Shown: piece after piece, positions 8,871-17,085 of the stretch
Numbering within the stretch: position 1 is the stretch's first letter
Layout: each line of letters starts with the position of its first letter
Assembly (NCBI GenBank): GCA_016718825.1
Contig: JADKCL010000012.1
Location: 1 to 64,000 of the forward strand
Source: Bacteroidota bacterium
GTDB taxonomy: Bacteria; Bacteroidota; Bacteroidia; J057; JADKCL01
DNA length: 64,000 nt
Direction of reading: 5' to 3'
Notes under the pieces: model-generated
Told to the model about the DNA's origin: nothing
What the model saw: only the letters and a program-made list of their open reading frames with translations
Databases searched by the model: none
Position numbers and translations under genes: made by a program

Positions 8871-10088
8871 ATGGTGTATTTCTACCGGCTCACTTTCACG
8901 TTTGCTGCCCTCCTTGGATTGATACTGGGACTTGGCAGCAATTCCCACGCGGCAAACGCTGATTTGGCGTTGGAAGGTGGCATGGACAGCATTCCACGAA
9001 ATGCACTGGTCTTTGTCGAGGGGTTTGATTCCCAAGGAAAAAGCATCAGCATTTCTGTAGGATTAATTGTCAAAAAGGGCTTTGTCGCACTCAACTACCA
9101 CTACTTGGTGGGTGCCACCGAAGTCAAATGTTTCAAACCGGGCGAGACACAGGCGCACGTTTCCAATGGATTTTTGTCCGTCGAGGAAAACCAAGACCTG
9201 ATCGTCATTTCCGTTCCAACGCTTGAAGGTACGATTGCGAACCTCAGTCCGCTGAATTTTCCTGCCAATGGGAGTACCGTGCAATTAACTGGCAGTGCAG
9301 ATCAGCATCGATTGGTTTTCGGAAATGCGCTGGTTTCCGGTACCAAGGACATCCTCGGGAAAACCATGCCGCAGATGATTTCCACGCAAATGGAAGACTG
9401 CACCGGCGGTCCGATTTTTCAAGGAAATCAGGTCGTAGGCTTTGCAGTGGCCGGCTATTTGGATGATCGCAGGTACTATGCCTACGGGATTCCAGCCTAC
9501 GAATTGAAACGTTTGCTCAACCGCAGCTTCATCATCAAGACTTTCAGTGCTATGAGTGAAATGGCCCCCACCCCATTCGCCCCCTTTCAAGCAAACTTGA
9601 TGGAATCGTTGGAGGCTGTGCTTTGGCAAAGCTTTGCCGACGCGGAGCGCGTGGTCACGAAACGCAAGAAGATGGTGCTGATCGACGTTTCGACCAAATG
9701 GACAGGATGGTCCAACCTCATGGAAAAAAACACCTACACCAAAAAGGGGATCATCCGCTATCTGAACGAGAATTTTTATGCCGTGCGGTTGGATGCAGAA
9801 TCCAATGACACCATCGTCTTCAACCGGCTGGCATACCACCGCAATTCTGGCAGTCCCTACCATACATTGGCTTACTCTTTGCTTGAGGGGAATATGCAGT
9901 TTCCATCCACGGTGATTCTCGACGAGGAGTTGAATGAATTGTTGGTGATCCCGGGATATATGGATGCAAAAAAGATGGAGGTGGTTCTCCATTATTTCTT
10001 TGAAAAGGCCTATCTCAATGTTGCACTCAGCTTCCAGCAATACGAATCCAAGTATTGGGAAAAGCTGCGTGTGTTGGATGGCAACTAA
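8871..10088 (+). CDS. Secreted two-domain protein: trypsin-like fold plus thioredoxin-like fold, both active sites altered
   Basis: The N-terminal signal peptide covers about residues 1-28 (FAALLGLILGLGSNSHA). Residues of about 40-215 follow the HtrA/trypsin-like pattern: GFVALNYHYLVGA aligns with the catalytic-His block (His77), ENQDLIVISVP with the Asp block (Asp109), and EDCTGGPIFQGNQVVGF with the Ser block, but the nucleophile position is Thr178 instead of Ser. Residues of about 255-390 resemble the thioredoxin-like domains common in Bacteroidota, where one expects a WCGWC active site. Here the sequence is WTGWS (277-281), so both cysteines are missing. The surrounding hallmarks remain: YLNENFYAVRLDAE, and a cis-Pro-like QFPSTVILDE. 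The protein probably works as a binding or chaperone-like factor in the periplasm. It sits between murA and grpE on the same strand. Confidence 0.6.
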   Translation: MVYFYRLTFTFAALLGLILGLGSNSHAANADLALEGGMDSIPRNALVFVEGFDSQGKSISISVGLIVKKGFVALNYHYLVGATEVKCFKPGETQAHVSNGFLSVEENQDLIVISVPTLEGTIANLSPLNFPANGSTVQLTGSADQHRLVFGNALVSGTKDILGKTMPQMISTQMEDCTGGPIFQGNQVVGFAVAGYLDDRRYYAYGIPAYELKRLLNRSFIIKTFSAMSEMAPTPFAPFQANLMESLEAVLWQSFADAERVVTKRKKMVLIDVSTKWTGWSNLMEKNTYTKKGIIRYLNENFYAVRLDAESNDTIVFNRLAYHRNSGSPYHTLAYSLLEGNMQFPSTVILDEELNELLVIPGYMDAKKMEVVLHYFFEKAYLNVALSFQQYESKYWEKLRVLDGN

Positions 10089-10114
10089 GTTGTTTTACAG
10101 AAACATATAGAAAA

Positions 10115-10699
10115 ATGAGCCAGAAAGACTTGGAAGAAACATCAGAATCAGTTTCAGAAATGATTGATAACGAGAGCGAAATCTCTGAAATCGAGGTTTC
10201 GGCAGTGGAGGAGGTTCCTGCAAACGACGATCAGTTGCTCATGGACATGCGCGCAGAGTTGGAATCTGCCAAAAAGCGTGCAAACGAAGCCACCGATCAA
10301 TATTTACGCGTGTTGGCTGAGTTTGACAACTTCAGAAAGCGTAGTCGCCGCGAATATGATTCGTTGCAGGAATATGCCTCGGAAAAAGTACTTAGCGCAT
10401 TGTTGACGGTCTTGGACGACTTTGACCGAACGCTGACAGCAATGGAAAAAACTGACAATTTGTCATCCATCAAAGATGGCATTACGTTGGTCACCAACAA
10501 ACTTCACCGCACCCTCGAAAAGGAAGGTCTTAACCTGATCGACTGCCAAGATGCAGACTTTGACAGCTCCTTGCATGAAGCGATTCACAGCATCGAGGTC
10601 CCTGCCGAGAAAAAAGGGAAGGTCTTGGAGCAAGTCGAGAAGGGTTACCGCCTCAAAGACAAGGTGATCCGGTATGCGAAAGTAATCGTGGGAGAATAA
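10115..10699 (+). CDS. grpE: GrpE nucleotide exchange factor
   Basis: GrpE is the exchange factor that releases ADP from DnaK in the DnaK-DnaJ-GrpE chaperone cycle. The acidic N-terminal 60 residues are followed by the long-helix segment with YLRVLAEFDNFRKRSRRE and the beta-domain end with DSSLHEAI and GYRLKDKVIRYAKVIV, which are signatures of the family. The ATG at 10115 (MSQKDLEETSE) is preferred: an upstream alternative start at 10055 would add 20 residues lying entirely inside the preceding gene. The protein is 194 residues, a usual length. dnaJ begins four bases after its stop, so the pair is one transcription unit. dnaK is not in the window. Confidence 0.95.
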   Translation: MSQKDLEETSESVSEMIDNESEISEIEVSAVEEVPANDDQLLMDMRAELESAKKRANEATDQYLRVLAEFDNFRKRSRREYDSLQEYASEKVLSALLTVLDDFDRTLTAMEKTDNLSSIKDGITLVTNKLHRTLEKEGLNLIDCQDADFDSSLHEAIHSIEVPAEKKGKVLEQVEKGYRLKDKVIRYAKVIVGE

Positions 10700-10703
10700 G
10701 GGC

Positions 10704-11861
10704 ATGGCCAAGAGAGATTATTACGAAGTACTTGGCGTCGCCAAAGACGCTCCCAAAGACGACATCAAAAAGTCGTACCGCAAGCTTGCCATGCAGTATC
10801 ACCCCGACAAAAATCCGGGTGATGCAACGGCAGAGGACAAGTTCAAGGAGGCTGCTGAAGCCTACGAAGTGCTGAGCGATGAGCAAAAGCGCGCCCAATA
10901 CGACCGTTTTGGCCACGCAGCCATGGGTGGTAACGGTGGCGGATACACGCAGGTAAACATGGACGACATTTTCTCCCGCTTCAGCGACATCTTTGGTGGC
11001 GGCGGTGGAAGTCCATTTGAAAGCATTTTTGGCGGCGGCGGCGGCCGGCAGCGGCAACGTCCACGTGGGCAACGCGGAAGCGATCTGCGGGTCAAGGTTC
11101 CCTTGACCATGGAAGAAATCTATGATGGCGTTACCAAAAAGATCAAACTTTCACGCCACGCGACCTGCGAAACCTGCAACGGCATTGGTGCAAGCAGTTC
11201 CGACGCTTACCGCACATGCACGACTTGCAACGGCAGCGGCGAGTTGCGTCGTCAAGCAGGGGGAGGATTTTTCCAGCAAATCGTCGTCAGTGCTTGCCCG
11301 ACCTGTCAAGGCGAAGGCCGCGTGATCTCAGCCGCATGTCCTGCATGCAGCGGAGAAGGCCGCAAAGAGATTTCCGAGGTGCTCGAGGTGAAAATCCCAG
11401 GCGGTATTACCGAAGGCATGCAAATCACGATGCGTGGCAAAGGCAATGCAGGCAAACGTGGCGGCGCACCGGGCGACCTGATCATCTTGGTGGAAGAAAC
11501 AGCACACGCCGAATACGAACGCCATGGTGACGACCTCATCTACGAACTCTGGCTCAACTTCGCGGATGCAGCCATGGGTACAAGTGTGGAGGTACCAACC
11601 CTGAGCGGCAAAACTCGCTTCAAGATTGCTCCCGGCACACAATCAGGCAAAATCTTCAGGCTCAAGGGCAAAGGGTTTCCGATCATCAACGGCTACGGAC
11701 GAGGTGATCAGCTGATTCAAGTTCATATCTGGGTGCCTCAGACGCTCAGCCGTGACGAAAAAGCTGCGATGGAGAAAATCAAGGAGAGTCCGAATTTCAA
11801 TCCCAATCCCACCAAAAGTGACAAGGGATTCTTTCAACGAATCAAAGACATGTTTTCTTAG
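10704..11861 (+). CDS. dnaJ: Chaperone protein DnaJ
   Basis: DnaJ is the Hsp40 co-chaperone that delivers substrates to DnaK and stimulates its ATPase. The J domain is at residues 1-70 with the HPD motif (MQYHPDKNPGD). A Gly/Phe-rich linker follows (about 75-120, runs of FGGGGG). The zinc-finger domain carries four CxxCxGxG repeats: CETCNGIG, CTTCNGSG, CPTCQGEG and CPACSGEG. The C-terminal substrate-binding domains follow. The length of 385 residues and domain order match type I DnaJ. It ends just before a strong hairpin at 11877-11903. Confidence 0.97.
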   Translation: MAKRDYYEVLGVAKDAPKDDIKKSYRKLAMQYHPDKNPGDATAEDKFKEAAEAYEVLSDEQKRAQYDRFGHAAMGGNGGGYTQVNMDDIFSRFSDIFGGGGGSPFESIFGGGGGRQRQRPRGQRGSDLRVKVPLTMEEIYDGVTKKIKLSRHATCETCNGIGASSSDAYRTCTTCNGSGELRRQAGGGFFQQIVVSACPTCQGEGRVISAACPACSGEGRKEISEVLEVKIPGGITEGMQITMRGKGNAGKRGGAPGDLIILVEETAHAEYERHGDDLIYELWLNFADAAMGTSVEVPTLSGKTRFKIAPGTQSGKIFRLKGKGFPIINGYGRGDQLIQVHIWVPQTLSRDEKAAMEKIKESPNFNPNPTKSDKGFFQRIKDMFS

Positions 11862-11876
11862 GAAACATCGATACAT

Positions 11877-11903
11877 CAATAAGGGGGCTTTGCCCCCTTA
11901 TTG
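11877..11903. terminator. Bidirectional terminator between dnaJ and the acyltransferase gene
   Basis: CAATAAGGGGGC (11877-11888) pairs perfectly with GCCCCCTTATTG (11892-11903) around a TTT loop, followed by TTTT on the plus strand. The convergent acyltransferase gene has its stop codon inside the 3' arm (11898-11900), so the hairpin can terminate transcription from both sides. Confidence 0.85.
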
Positions 11904-13058
11904 TTTTCCATGAGGGACTTTTTCCCGTGCATTCAGTGGAAACCTATCTCGCAAATCGCGCATGGGTCGCTCAAAATAGCGAAATAGGACCCAAGAAAGG
12001 ACGAAGGTGATCGCCCAAAACAATCCAAATCGTACAAAGGCAATACCCAACGGGGGTTGCTGATCGAGTGCACGGCTCATTTCTCCGGTGAGAATAGGCA
12101 ACAAGATCAACTGCACCAAAGTAAGATTGAGCAAGTACATCGAATAAGATACTGTGCTCACAAATCGCACCGGCATTCCCAGATACTTCCATCGGGTTGA
12201 TCGCCAACTCGCAAGGAAAGGCAATGCAAGCATGCCTGCCAACGGTTCAAAACTCGGTTGCCAAACTGCCCGGTAATAGATTCCGTTGCTGAGGAAGCGC
12301 ATGTTCACTGTCATCATGAACACGATCGCCAGGGACAAACCCAAACCCCAATCCTTATACTTGATGCAAAACTCTTTTTTATAACGGAAAAGGTAAGCCA
12401 TTATCACACCATACATCAAGCTATCAAGACGATAGATCACAATCTTGCGCAGCATATCTGGAAGCTTCTTGTCTTCCGGGTCGAGATAGTACTGCTGCAT
12501 TCGTAAAACAAGTGGCAAGACCAAAATGGTGATTGCGACAAAAAGCACCGCATTTTTTCGTTCCTTGAATAAAAATGAGCACGCAAAAATCAGCACAGGC
12601 AGAAGCAGGTAAAACCACTCTTCTACCGACAAACTCCAAGCCTCTGGAAAGAAAAACTCCGGATGGGGGACCACCAAGTTCTGAGAAAAAATGTAATAGG
12701 TCCAAGTGAATTCGTCGGTGGATCTCCCCAAAGCATAGCAGAGGACAAGCACCAGGGTGAGGATCAATACATAATTGGGGAGGGTACGAAACCAACGGCG
12801 AATCCAAAATTGGAAGATTTCACGGGGTCCAAAATTTTGTTCCTCCAGAATTCGCAGCAGAATCCCGCCAATCAGAAACCCGCTGAGCACAAAGAAGACC
12901 GATACGCCATCCATGGCAGGCAGTGGCAGGTTGAAAATCCGTTGCACAGAGACCGGCAATACAAACATCGAATGCATGTACATGACGATCAATATCGCGA
13001 TGGCACGCATAAGATCAAGACCAAAAATCCGGCCACTAGCCTCCTCTTTCTCCAACAT
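11898..13058 (-). CDS. Acyltransferase 3 family membrane protein (OafA/YrhL-like)
   Basis: This 386-residue integral membrane protein belongs to the acyltransferase-3 family, which transfers acetyl or other acyl groups to cell-envelope sugars. The N-terminal block GLDLMRAIAILIVMYMHS is the family's first helix with its conserved R and H. It is followed by VFFVLSGFLIGGILL and RRWFRTLPNYVL, all diagnostic. About ten hydrophobic segments are visible, ending in a basic cytoplasmic tail (ERPMRDLRDRFPLNAREK). The substrate, probably lipopolysaccharide O-antigen or peptidoglycan, cannot be told. No periplasmic SGNH domain is attached. It is a monocistronic gene facing dnaJ. Confidence 0.88.
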   Translation of the reverse strand: MLEKEEASGRIFGLDLMRAIAILIVMYMHSMFVLPVSVQRIFNLPLPAMDGVSVFFVLSGFLIGGILLRILEEQNFGPREIFQFWIRRWFRTLPNYVLILTLVLVLCYALGRSTDEFTWTYYIFSQNLVVPHPEFFFPEAWSLSVEEWFYLLLPVLIFACSFLFKERKNAVLFVAITILVLPLVLRMQQYYLDPEDKKLPDMLRKIVIYRLDSLMYGVIMAYLFRYKKEFCIKYKDWGLGLSLAIVFMMTVNMRFLSNGIYYRAVWQPSFEPLAGMLALPFLASWRSTRWKYLGMPVRFVSTVSYSMYLLNLTLVQLILLPILTGEMSRALDQQPPLGIAFVRFGLFWAITFVLSWVLFRYFERPMRDLRDRFPLNAREKVPHGKQ

Positions 13059-13181
13059 TTAAATCTGGGATATCTTTGTAACTCAAAATAAGTACGTAGA
13101 CCCCGAATATGCAATTTTGCAACAAAACACCCTGGGATCCCGAGAGAAAAGGAAAAGCTGGAAAACAATTCATTGGGCTAC

Positions 13182-13643
13182 CTAAACACCAAATTGCCTC
13201 AAATGATGATCCAAATGGATCCAACCCATTCGGCACCACTCCTTTTCACCCATTATCCCAAAGGTTGGGTGGGCGGCCCAAGGGTATTCATTCCCTTTGG
13301 AAACCACGATATCGATGTAGGCATACAAGGCTTGGCGGTCTTTTTCAAAATCAGTGGGCTTTGTACCGCTCGTAAGCTGATCGAGCTCCGGCATGGTTGA
13401 CACCTTCCCCTTTGGAGCTGGCATTCCCGCCAAAACCAACCATCGCATCAGCGTGCGCCCAAAAAATCCTGCCTCGCCCTTCACTGGCAACTCTCCCAAA
13501 GCCATCCTGAACTGATCGGCGAGGTGGCAAAGCACCTGAGCGGCATTCATCTTGCCCCACAACGCAGGAGAATCGGGCTGCAACTTCGCGATTCTCGCCA
13601 TCATGGCGGTTTTTGCGTCCGGATCCAACAGGGTATTCTTCAT
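13182..13643 (-). CDS. DUF1569 (DinB-superfamily) protein
   Basis: This 153-residue protein has the DUF1569 arrangement: LWGKMNAAQVLCHLADQFRMA near the N-terminus, the GKVSTMPELDQLT segment in the middle and GWIHLDHHLRQFGV at the C-terminus. The family is related to the four-helix DinB/YfiT fold, and the histidines in CHLADQ and HLDHHLRQF fit its metal-binding positions. The biochemical activity of DUF1569 proteins is not established; thiol-transferase-like roles are known for relatives. No signal peptide is present. It stands alone, about 120 bases upstream of the acyltransferase start on the same strand. Confidence 0.8.
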   Translation of the reverse strand: MKNTLLDPDAKTAMMARIAKLQPDSPALWGKMNAAQVLCHLADQFRMALGELPVKGEAGFFGRTLMRWLVLAGMPAPKGKVSTMPELDQLTSGTKPTDFEKDRQALYAYIDIVVSKGNEYPWAAHPTFGIMGEKEWCRMGWIHLDHHLRQFGV

Positions 13644-13722
13644 GTGACATTCGACTTAAGAACTGCTAAAATAGTGCACATTCCGCAATTTGCCGGTCAT
13701 TCTTCGCAGCTGAGGCAGTCTT

Positions 13723-13896
13723 TCATCCTTCATTGGCTGCTCCTTCCATCGAACTCAGCTTCGTTGACCATTTCTCGAATCCTTCTTCGATTTCTTCCTT
13801 GCCCTCACGACGGGAGCGCATTCGTTGCTTACGCCAACGCTTCTCCCTTTCGATGGCCTCATCGTCTCTCATCTTGTCAAACTTACGCTTTGGCAT
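13723..13896 (-). CDS. Small highly charged protein, unknown
   Basis: This 57-residue frame starts MPKRKFDKMRDD and is almost entirely charged, with repeated Arg/Lys/Glu runs predicted as one helix (REKRWRKQRMRSRREGKEE). Its ATG lies inside the last codons of the 238-residue gene upstream, overlapping by 14 bases, which suggests translational coupling. It is not a family I recognise. The composition would suit nucleic-acid or ribosome binding, but that is inference. The overlap and coding-like codon use support it as a real gene, though its short length leaves doubt. Confidence 0.5.
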   Translation of the reverse strand: MPKRKFDKMRDDEAIEREKRWRKQRMRSRREGKEEIEEGFEKWSTKLSSMEGAANEG

Positions 13897-14599
13897 CGTC
13901 CATCACCTCCTTTCCCCGTGCATAGTCGAGCCTACCTTGCGCAAATGCCTCCCAAGCTTCGTTGACTTCCTTGCGGTGCTCACGGTCCCGCAACTTTGAT
14001 TTTGTATCCCTGCGAATGGATTTCCAGCCATTGCGACGTGGAGACTTGATTTTCAGGCCATGCTCCCGGAGACAGCCTTGTGTTTCAAGCGCGTCGAGAT
14101 AGGCAATCTCCTGCTTGAGTTCCACGTTGGGAATGAAGCGATGCGCAATCCAGAGTTTGGACCGCCGGGATTCAAATACCCAGGGTTCGATGACGCAATA
14201 AACCCGCTGATAGCGGTCCCAGCCCTGATAAAAATAGCCTTTGAGGTGGTTGGGGAGGCGTTCATACCTCCTCGAATTCAATTTTGCAGGCGTATGCCGC
14301 CATTCTTCCCAACGCCTCAGCTTTGGATTCCAGTTTTTGAAATCCTTGCGCCGCGCGTCTTCCACCTTCTGCACATGCTGCAGCAATTCCAGGAACCGAC
14401 GTGCATCCGACCGGCTTGCGACATCTTTTCGCACCACCAAATGCCTGCGATATCCCCAGAATTTCGGCACCTCCAACGGCACACGTTCTTCATTTTCATG
14501 ACGATCCAGAATCCAGAGCTGGTTACTTCTCCTCCGGATTTGGATCATTCGCTTTTCGGCAGCCGTTTTATTGGCACGCACGAATAACCGATCGCCCAT
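13883..14599 (-). CDS. Basic protein of unknown function
   Basis: This 238-residue soluble protein is rich in Arg, Lys and Trp, with no signal peptide or membrane segment. Visible blocks include SNQLWILDRHENEE, VPKFWGYRRHLVVRKDV, FKNWNPKLRRWEEWRH, YFYQGWDRYQRVYCVIEPW and a basic C-terminal tail (KSPRRNGWKSIRRDTK). I do not recognise a family. The small basic gene 13723-13896 overlaps its 3' end, so the two probably form a unit. The composition suggests an RNA- or DNA-associated role, but nothing in the sequence is a known catalytic motif. The start at 14599 is taken as the first ATG in an otherwise open frame. Confidence 0.6.
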   Translation of the reverse strand: MGDRLFVRANKTAAEKRMIQIRRRSNQLWILDRHENEERVPLEVPKFWGYRRHLVVRKDVASRSDARRFLELLQHVQKVEDARRKDFKNWNPKLRRWEEWRHTPAKLNSRRYERLPNHLKGYFYQGWDRYQRVYCVIEPWVFESRRSKLWIAHRFIPNVELKQEIAYLDALETQGCLREHGLKIKSPRRNGWKSIRRDTKSKLRDREHRKEVNEAWEAFAQGRLDYARGKEVMDDAKA

Positions 14600-14885
14600 A
14601 AGACCTTCGATCTTAAAATGTTATGTAACTTGAAAAAGGTTTGCGCTTGTCAATTCAACCGCAGTGGCGGTGGAAGTACAAGACGTCTTTTGTCGAAGGA
14701 TGGACTACCGTAACATGATGCTGCAAAGCTAGCAAAGCGCATCACAATTTTGTCTCCGTTCACCTTCTCCTTTTGACGATTCGCCACTGGAATTGAGCAG
14801 TTTGCATGGGAGTCAGGAATCAACAATGCGCGGTGCAAAAAAAACACGGTCAAATAATCCACAAACAGGGTTTTTGTGAAAGTTT

Positions 14886-17063
14886 ATGGTGAATTTTGCA
14901 GGCATTGCTGACAACAGCAGTCAAGACCGAGTGATTGTAAAGAAAAAAGCTGCCGAAATGCTGCGCATTGCATTGTTTGCCTCCGGAAACGGAAGCAACG
15001 CGGAGCGTATTGTTCAGCACTTTCAAGGCAGTGATTCTGTTGCAGTTACCGTGATCTTCACCAACAATCCCAAGGCAGGCGTAGTAGCAAGAGCAAAGGC
15101 GCTTGGCATCAGCCTTGAAGTACTGTCCAAAAGATGCTACGAAAGCGGAAGCGAATTGCTTTCAGAATTGCGTAGGCATCAGGTTGACTTCATCGTCTTG
15201 GCAGGATGGCTGAAGCATGTGCCGGATGCAGTCGTGGCAACCTACCGTGGCCGCATCGTGAACATCCATCCCTCTCTCCTGCCTGCTCACGGCGGCGAAA
15301 GCATGTACGGGAGTCGCGTGCATGAGCAGGTCATCGCCAATGGCGACTCTGTATCCGGCATCACCATCCACCATGTCGACGAGCATTACGATCAGGGTGA
15401 GATCATTCATCAAGTGAAACTATCGGTGCAACCCAACTGGGATGCAACCACTTTGGCACAAGAAATCCATGCGCTGGAACATGCGCACTATCCAACAGTG
15501 ATTCAAAATTTGATCGAATCGGTGCAGGAGGCCCCCAATCAGGCGCTTCGCAAGATCGAAACCGCCCTCATCAGTGTCTACCACAAGGACGGATTGGATG
15601 CCATCGCTTTGCAATTGCAGGCACTTGGCGTCACCATCATTTCCACGGGAGGTACAAGCGACTTTCTCAAGGGTTTGGGCATCGAGGTTACCGACGTGGC
15701 CGACTTGACCGATTATCCCTCGATCCTCGGCGGACGTGTGAAGACGCTGCATCCCAAAGTCTTCGGGGGAATTCTCGCAAGACGTGCCGATGCCGGCGAT
15801 GTTGCGACCATGGAGGAATATGGAATCCCAAGCATCGATTTGGTGATTGTGGATCTTTATCCTTTTGAGGATACCGTTGCATCAGGTGCGGCAGAGCAGG
15901 CGATCATCGAAAAAATCGACATCGGCGGCATTTCGTTGATCCGCGCAGCAGCCAAAAACTTTAAGGACGTGTTGTGCTTGCCTTCGCGCAACCACTACGC
16001 TGAATTCTTGGATACCTTGACAAGGCAGGAAGGCTGCTTTACACTGGCGCAACGCAAGTACTATGCAGCTGAGTCCTTTGACGTCTCTTCCCATTATGAC
16101 AGCCAAATTTACGGCTACATGGTGGGTGAGCCGCGCAGCTTCAAGCGATCGATCCAACAAAAGAGTCCCTTGCGGTACGGTGAGAATCCGCATCAAGAGG
16201 CGGTTTTCTACGGTGACTTGGACGCGCAGTTTGAGCAATTGCATGGCAAGGCTTTGTCTTACAACAATTTGCTTGATGTCGATGCAGCGGTCAACTTGAT
16301 GGCCGATTTTCAACAAGGCGAACCCTGTTTTGCGATTTTCAAGCATACGAACCCTTGCGGCGTTGCCCTGGGAACGACGCTGAAGCAAGCATGGGACCGC
16401 GCCTTGGAATGCGATCCGGTATCGGCCTTCGGCGGCATCATCATCTGCAATGGCATCGTGGATGTGGACGTTGCCGATGCGATTCAAGAGATTTTCTTTG
16501 AAGTATTGATTGCTGAAGGATTTACAGCTGATGCATTGGCAAGATTGCAGCAGAAGAAAAACCGGATTCTGCTAAGGCGCAAATCACACGACCTACCACG
16601 CCATACGGTGCGAACGGCCGTCAATGGCCTTCTTTTTCAGGAAAAGGACAACCTTTTGACCGATTCCTCCGTATATGAGCCGAAATCTACAAGGCAAGTG
16701 ACTGAAAATGAACTTGCTGACGTGATATTTGGGGAGAAAATCGGAAAGCATCTCAAGTCGAATGCCATTGCGATTGTAAGGCAAAAGCAGCTGATTGGCA
16801 GTGGTGTCGGGCAGACATCGCGCGTCGACGCGCTGAAGCAAAGCATTGCAAAGGCAGCTGAGCGCGGATTTTCGCTGAAAGGCGCCGTACTCTACTCGGA
16901 TGCATTTTTTCCATTTGCAGACAGTGCCGAGCTGGCGTTGAAGGCTGGCATTGAAGTTTTGGCAGAGCCGGGTGGCTCGGTCAAGGATCAGGAAACGATT
17001 GATTTTTGTGAAAAGCACGGAATGTGCTTGATATTTACGAAGTATCGCCACTTTAGGCATTAA
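14886..17063 (+). CDS. purNH: PurN-PurH fusion: GAR formyltransferase joined to AICAR formyltransferase/IMP cyclohydrolase
   Basis: One uninterrupted 725-residue frame carries two purine-synthesis enzymes. Residues of about 25-212 are phosphoribosylglycinamide formyltransferase (PurN): ALFASGNGSN, the catalytic VNIHPSLLP (Asn126, His128), and the HHVDEHYDQGEII segment with its catalytic Asp. After a short linker (about 213-224) comes bifunctional PurH. Its IMP cyclohydrolase domain has ISTGGTSDF, GGRVKTLHPKVFGGILARR and DLYPFEDTV; its AICAR formyltransferase domain has LRYGENPHQEA, SYNNLLDVDAA and the catalytic KHTNPCG (Lys486-His487). The product would catalyse both 10-formyl-THF-dependent formylations and the final ring closure to IMP. 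An alternative start at 14958 (MLRIALFASG) would remove 24 poorly conserved residues. mreB follows after 22 bases. Confidence 0.9.
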   Translation: MVNFAGIADNSSQDRVIVKKKAAEMLRIALFASGNGSNAERIVQHFQGSDSVAVTVIFTNNPKAGVVARAKALGISLEVLSKRCYESGSELLSELRRHQVDFIVLAGWLKHVPDAVVATYRGRIVNIHPSLLPAHGGESMYGSRVHEQVIANGDSVSGITIHHVDEHYDQGEIIHQVKLSVQPNWDATTLAQEIHALEHAHYPTVIQNLIESVQEAPNQALRKIETALISVYHKDGLDAIALQLQALGVTIISTGGTSDFLKGLGIEVTDVADLTDYPSILGGRVKTLHPKVFGGILARRADAGDVATMEEYGIPSIDLVIVDLYPFEDTVASGAAEQAIIEKIDIGGISLIRAAAKNFKDVLCLPSRNHYAEFLDTLTRQEGCFTLAQRKYYAAESFDVSSHYDSQIYGYMVGEPRSFKRSIQQKSPLRYGENPHQEAVFYGDLDAQFEQLHGKALSYNNLLDVDAAVNLMADFQQGEPCFAIFKHTNPCGVALGTTLKQAWDRALECDPVSAFGGIIICNGIVDVDVADAIQEIFFEVLIAEGFTADALARLQQKKNRILLRRKSHDLPRHTVRTAVNGLLFQEKDNLLTDSSVYEPKSTRQVTENELADVIFGEKIGKHLKSNAIAIVRQKQLIGSGVGQTSRVDALKQSIAKAAERGFSLKGAVLYSDAFFPFADSAELALKAGIEVLAEPGGSVKDQETIDFCEKHGMCLIFTKYRHFRH

Positions 17064-17085
17064 TTTTTAGGAAGCGGGATCTACT

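Noticed and set aside
10055..10114. Upstream start for GrpE adding 20 residues
   Set aside because: The extra residues lie entirely within the preceding gene and do not match GrpE; the ATG at 10115 gives a usual length.
11898..14599. Defence or mobile island around the unknown basic genes
   Set aside because: There are no integrase, transposase, restriction or nuclease motifs, no repeats at the borders, and the neighbours are ordinary genes.
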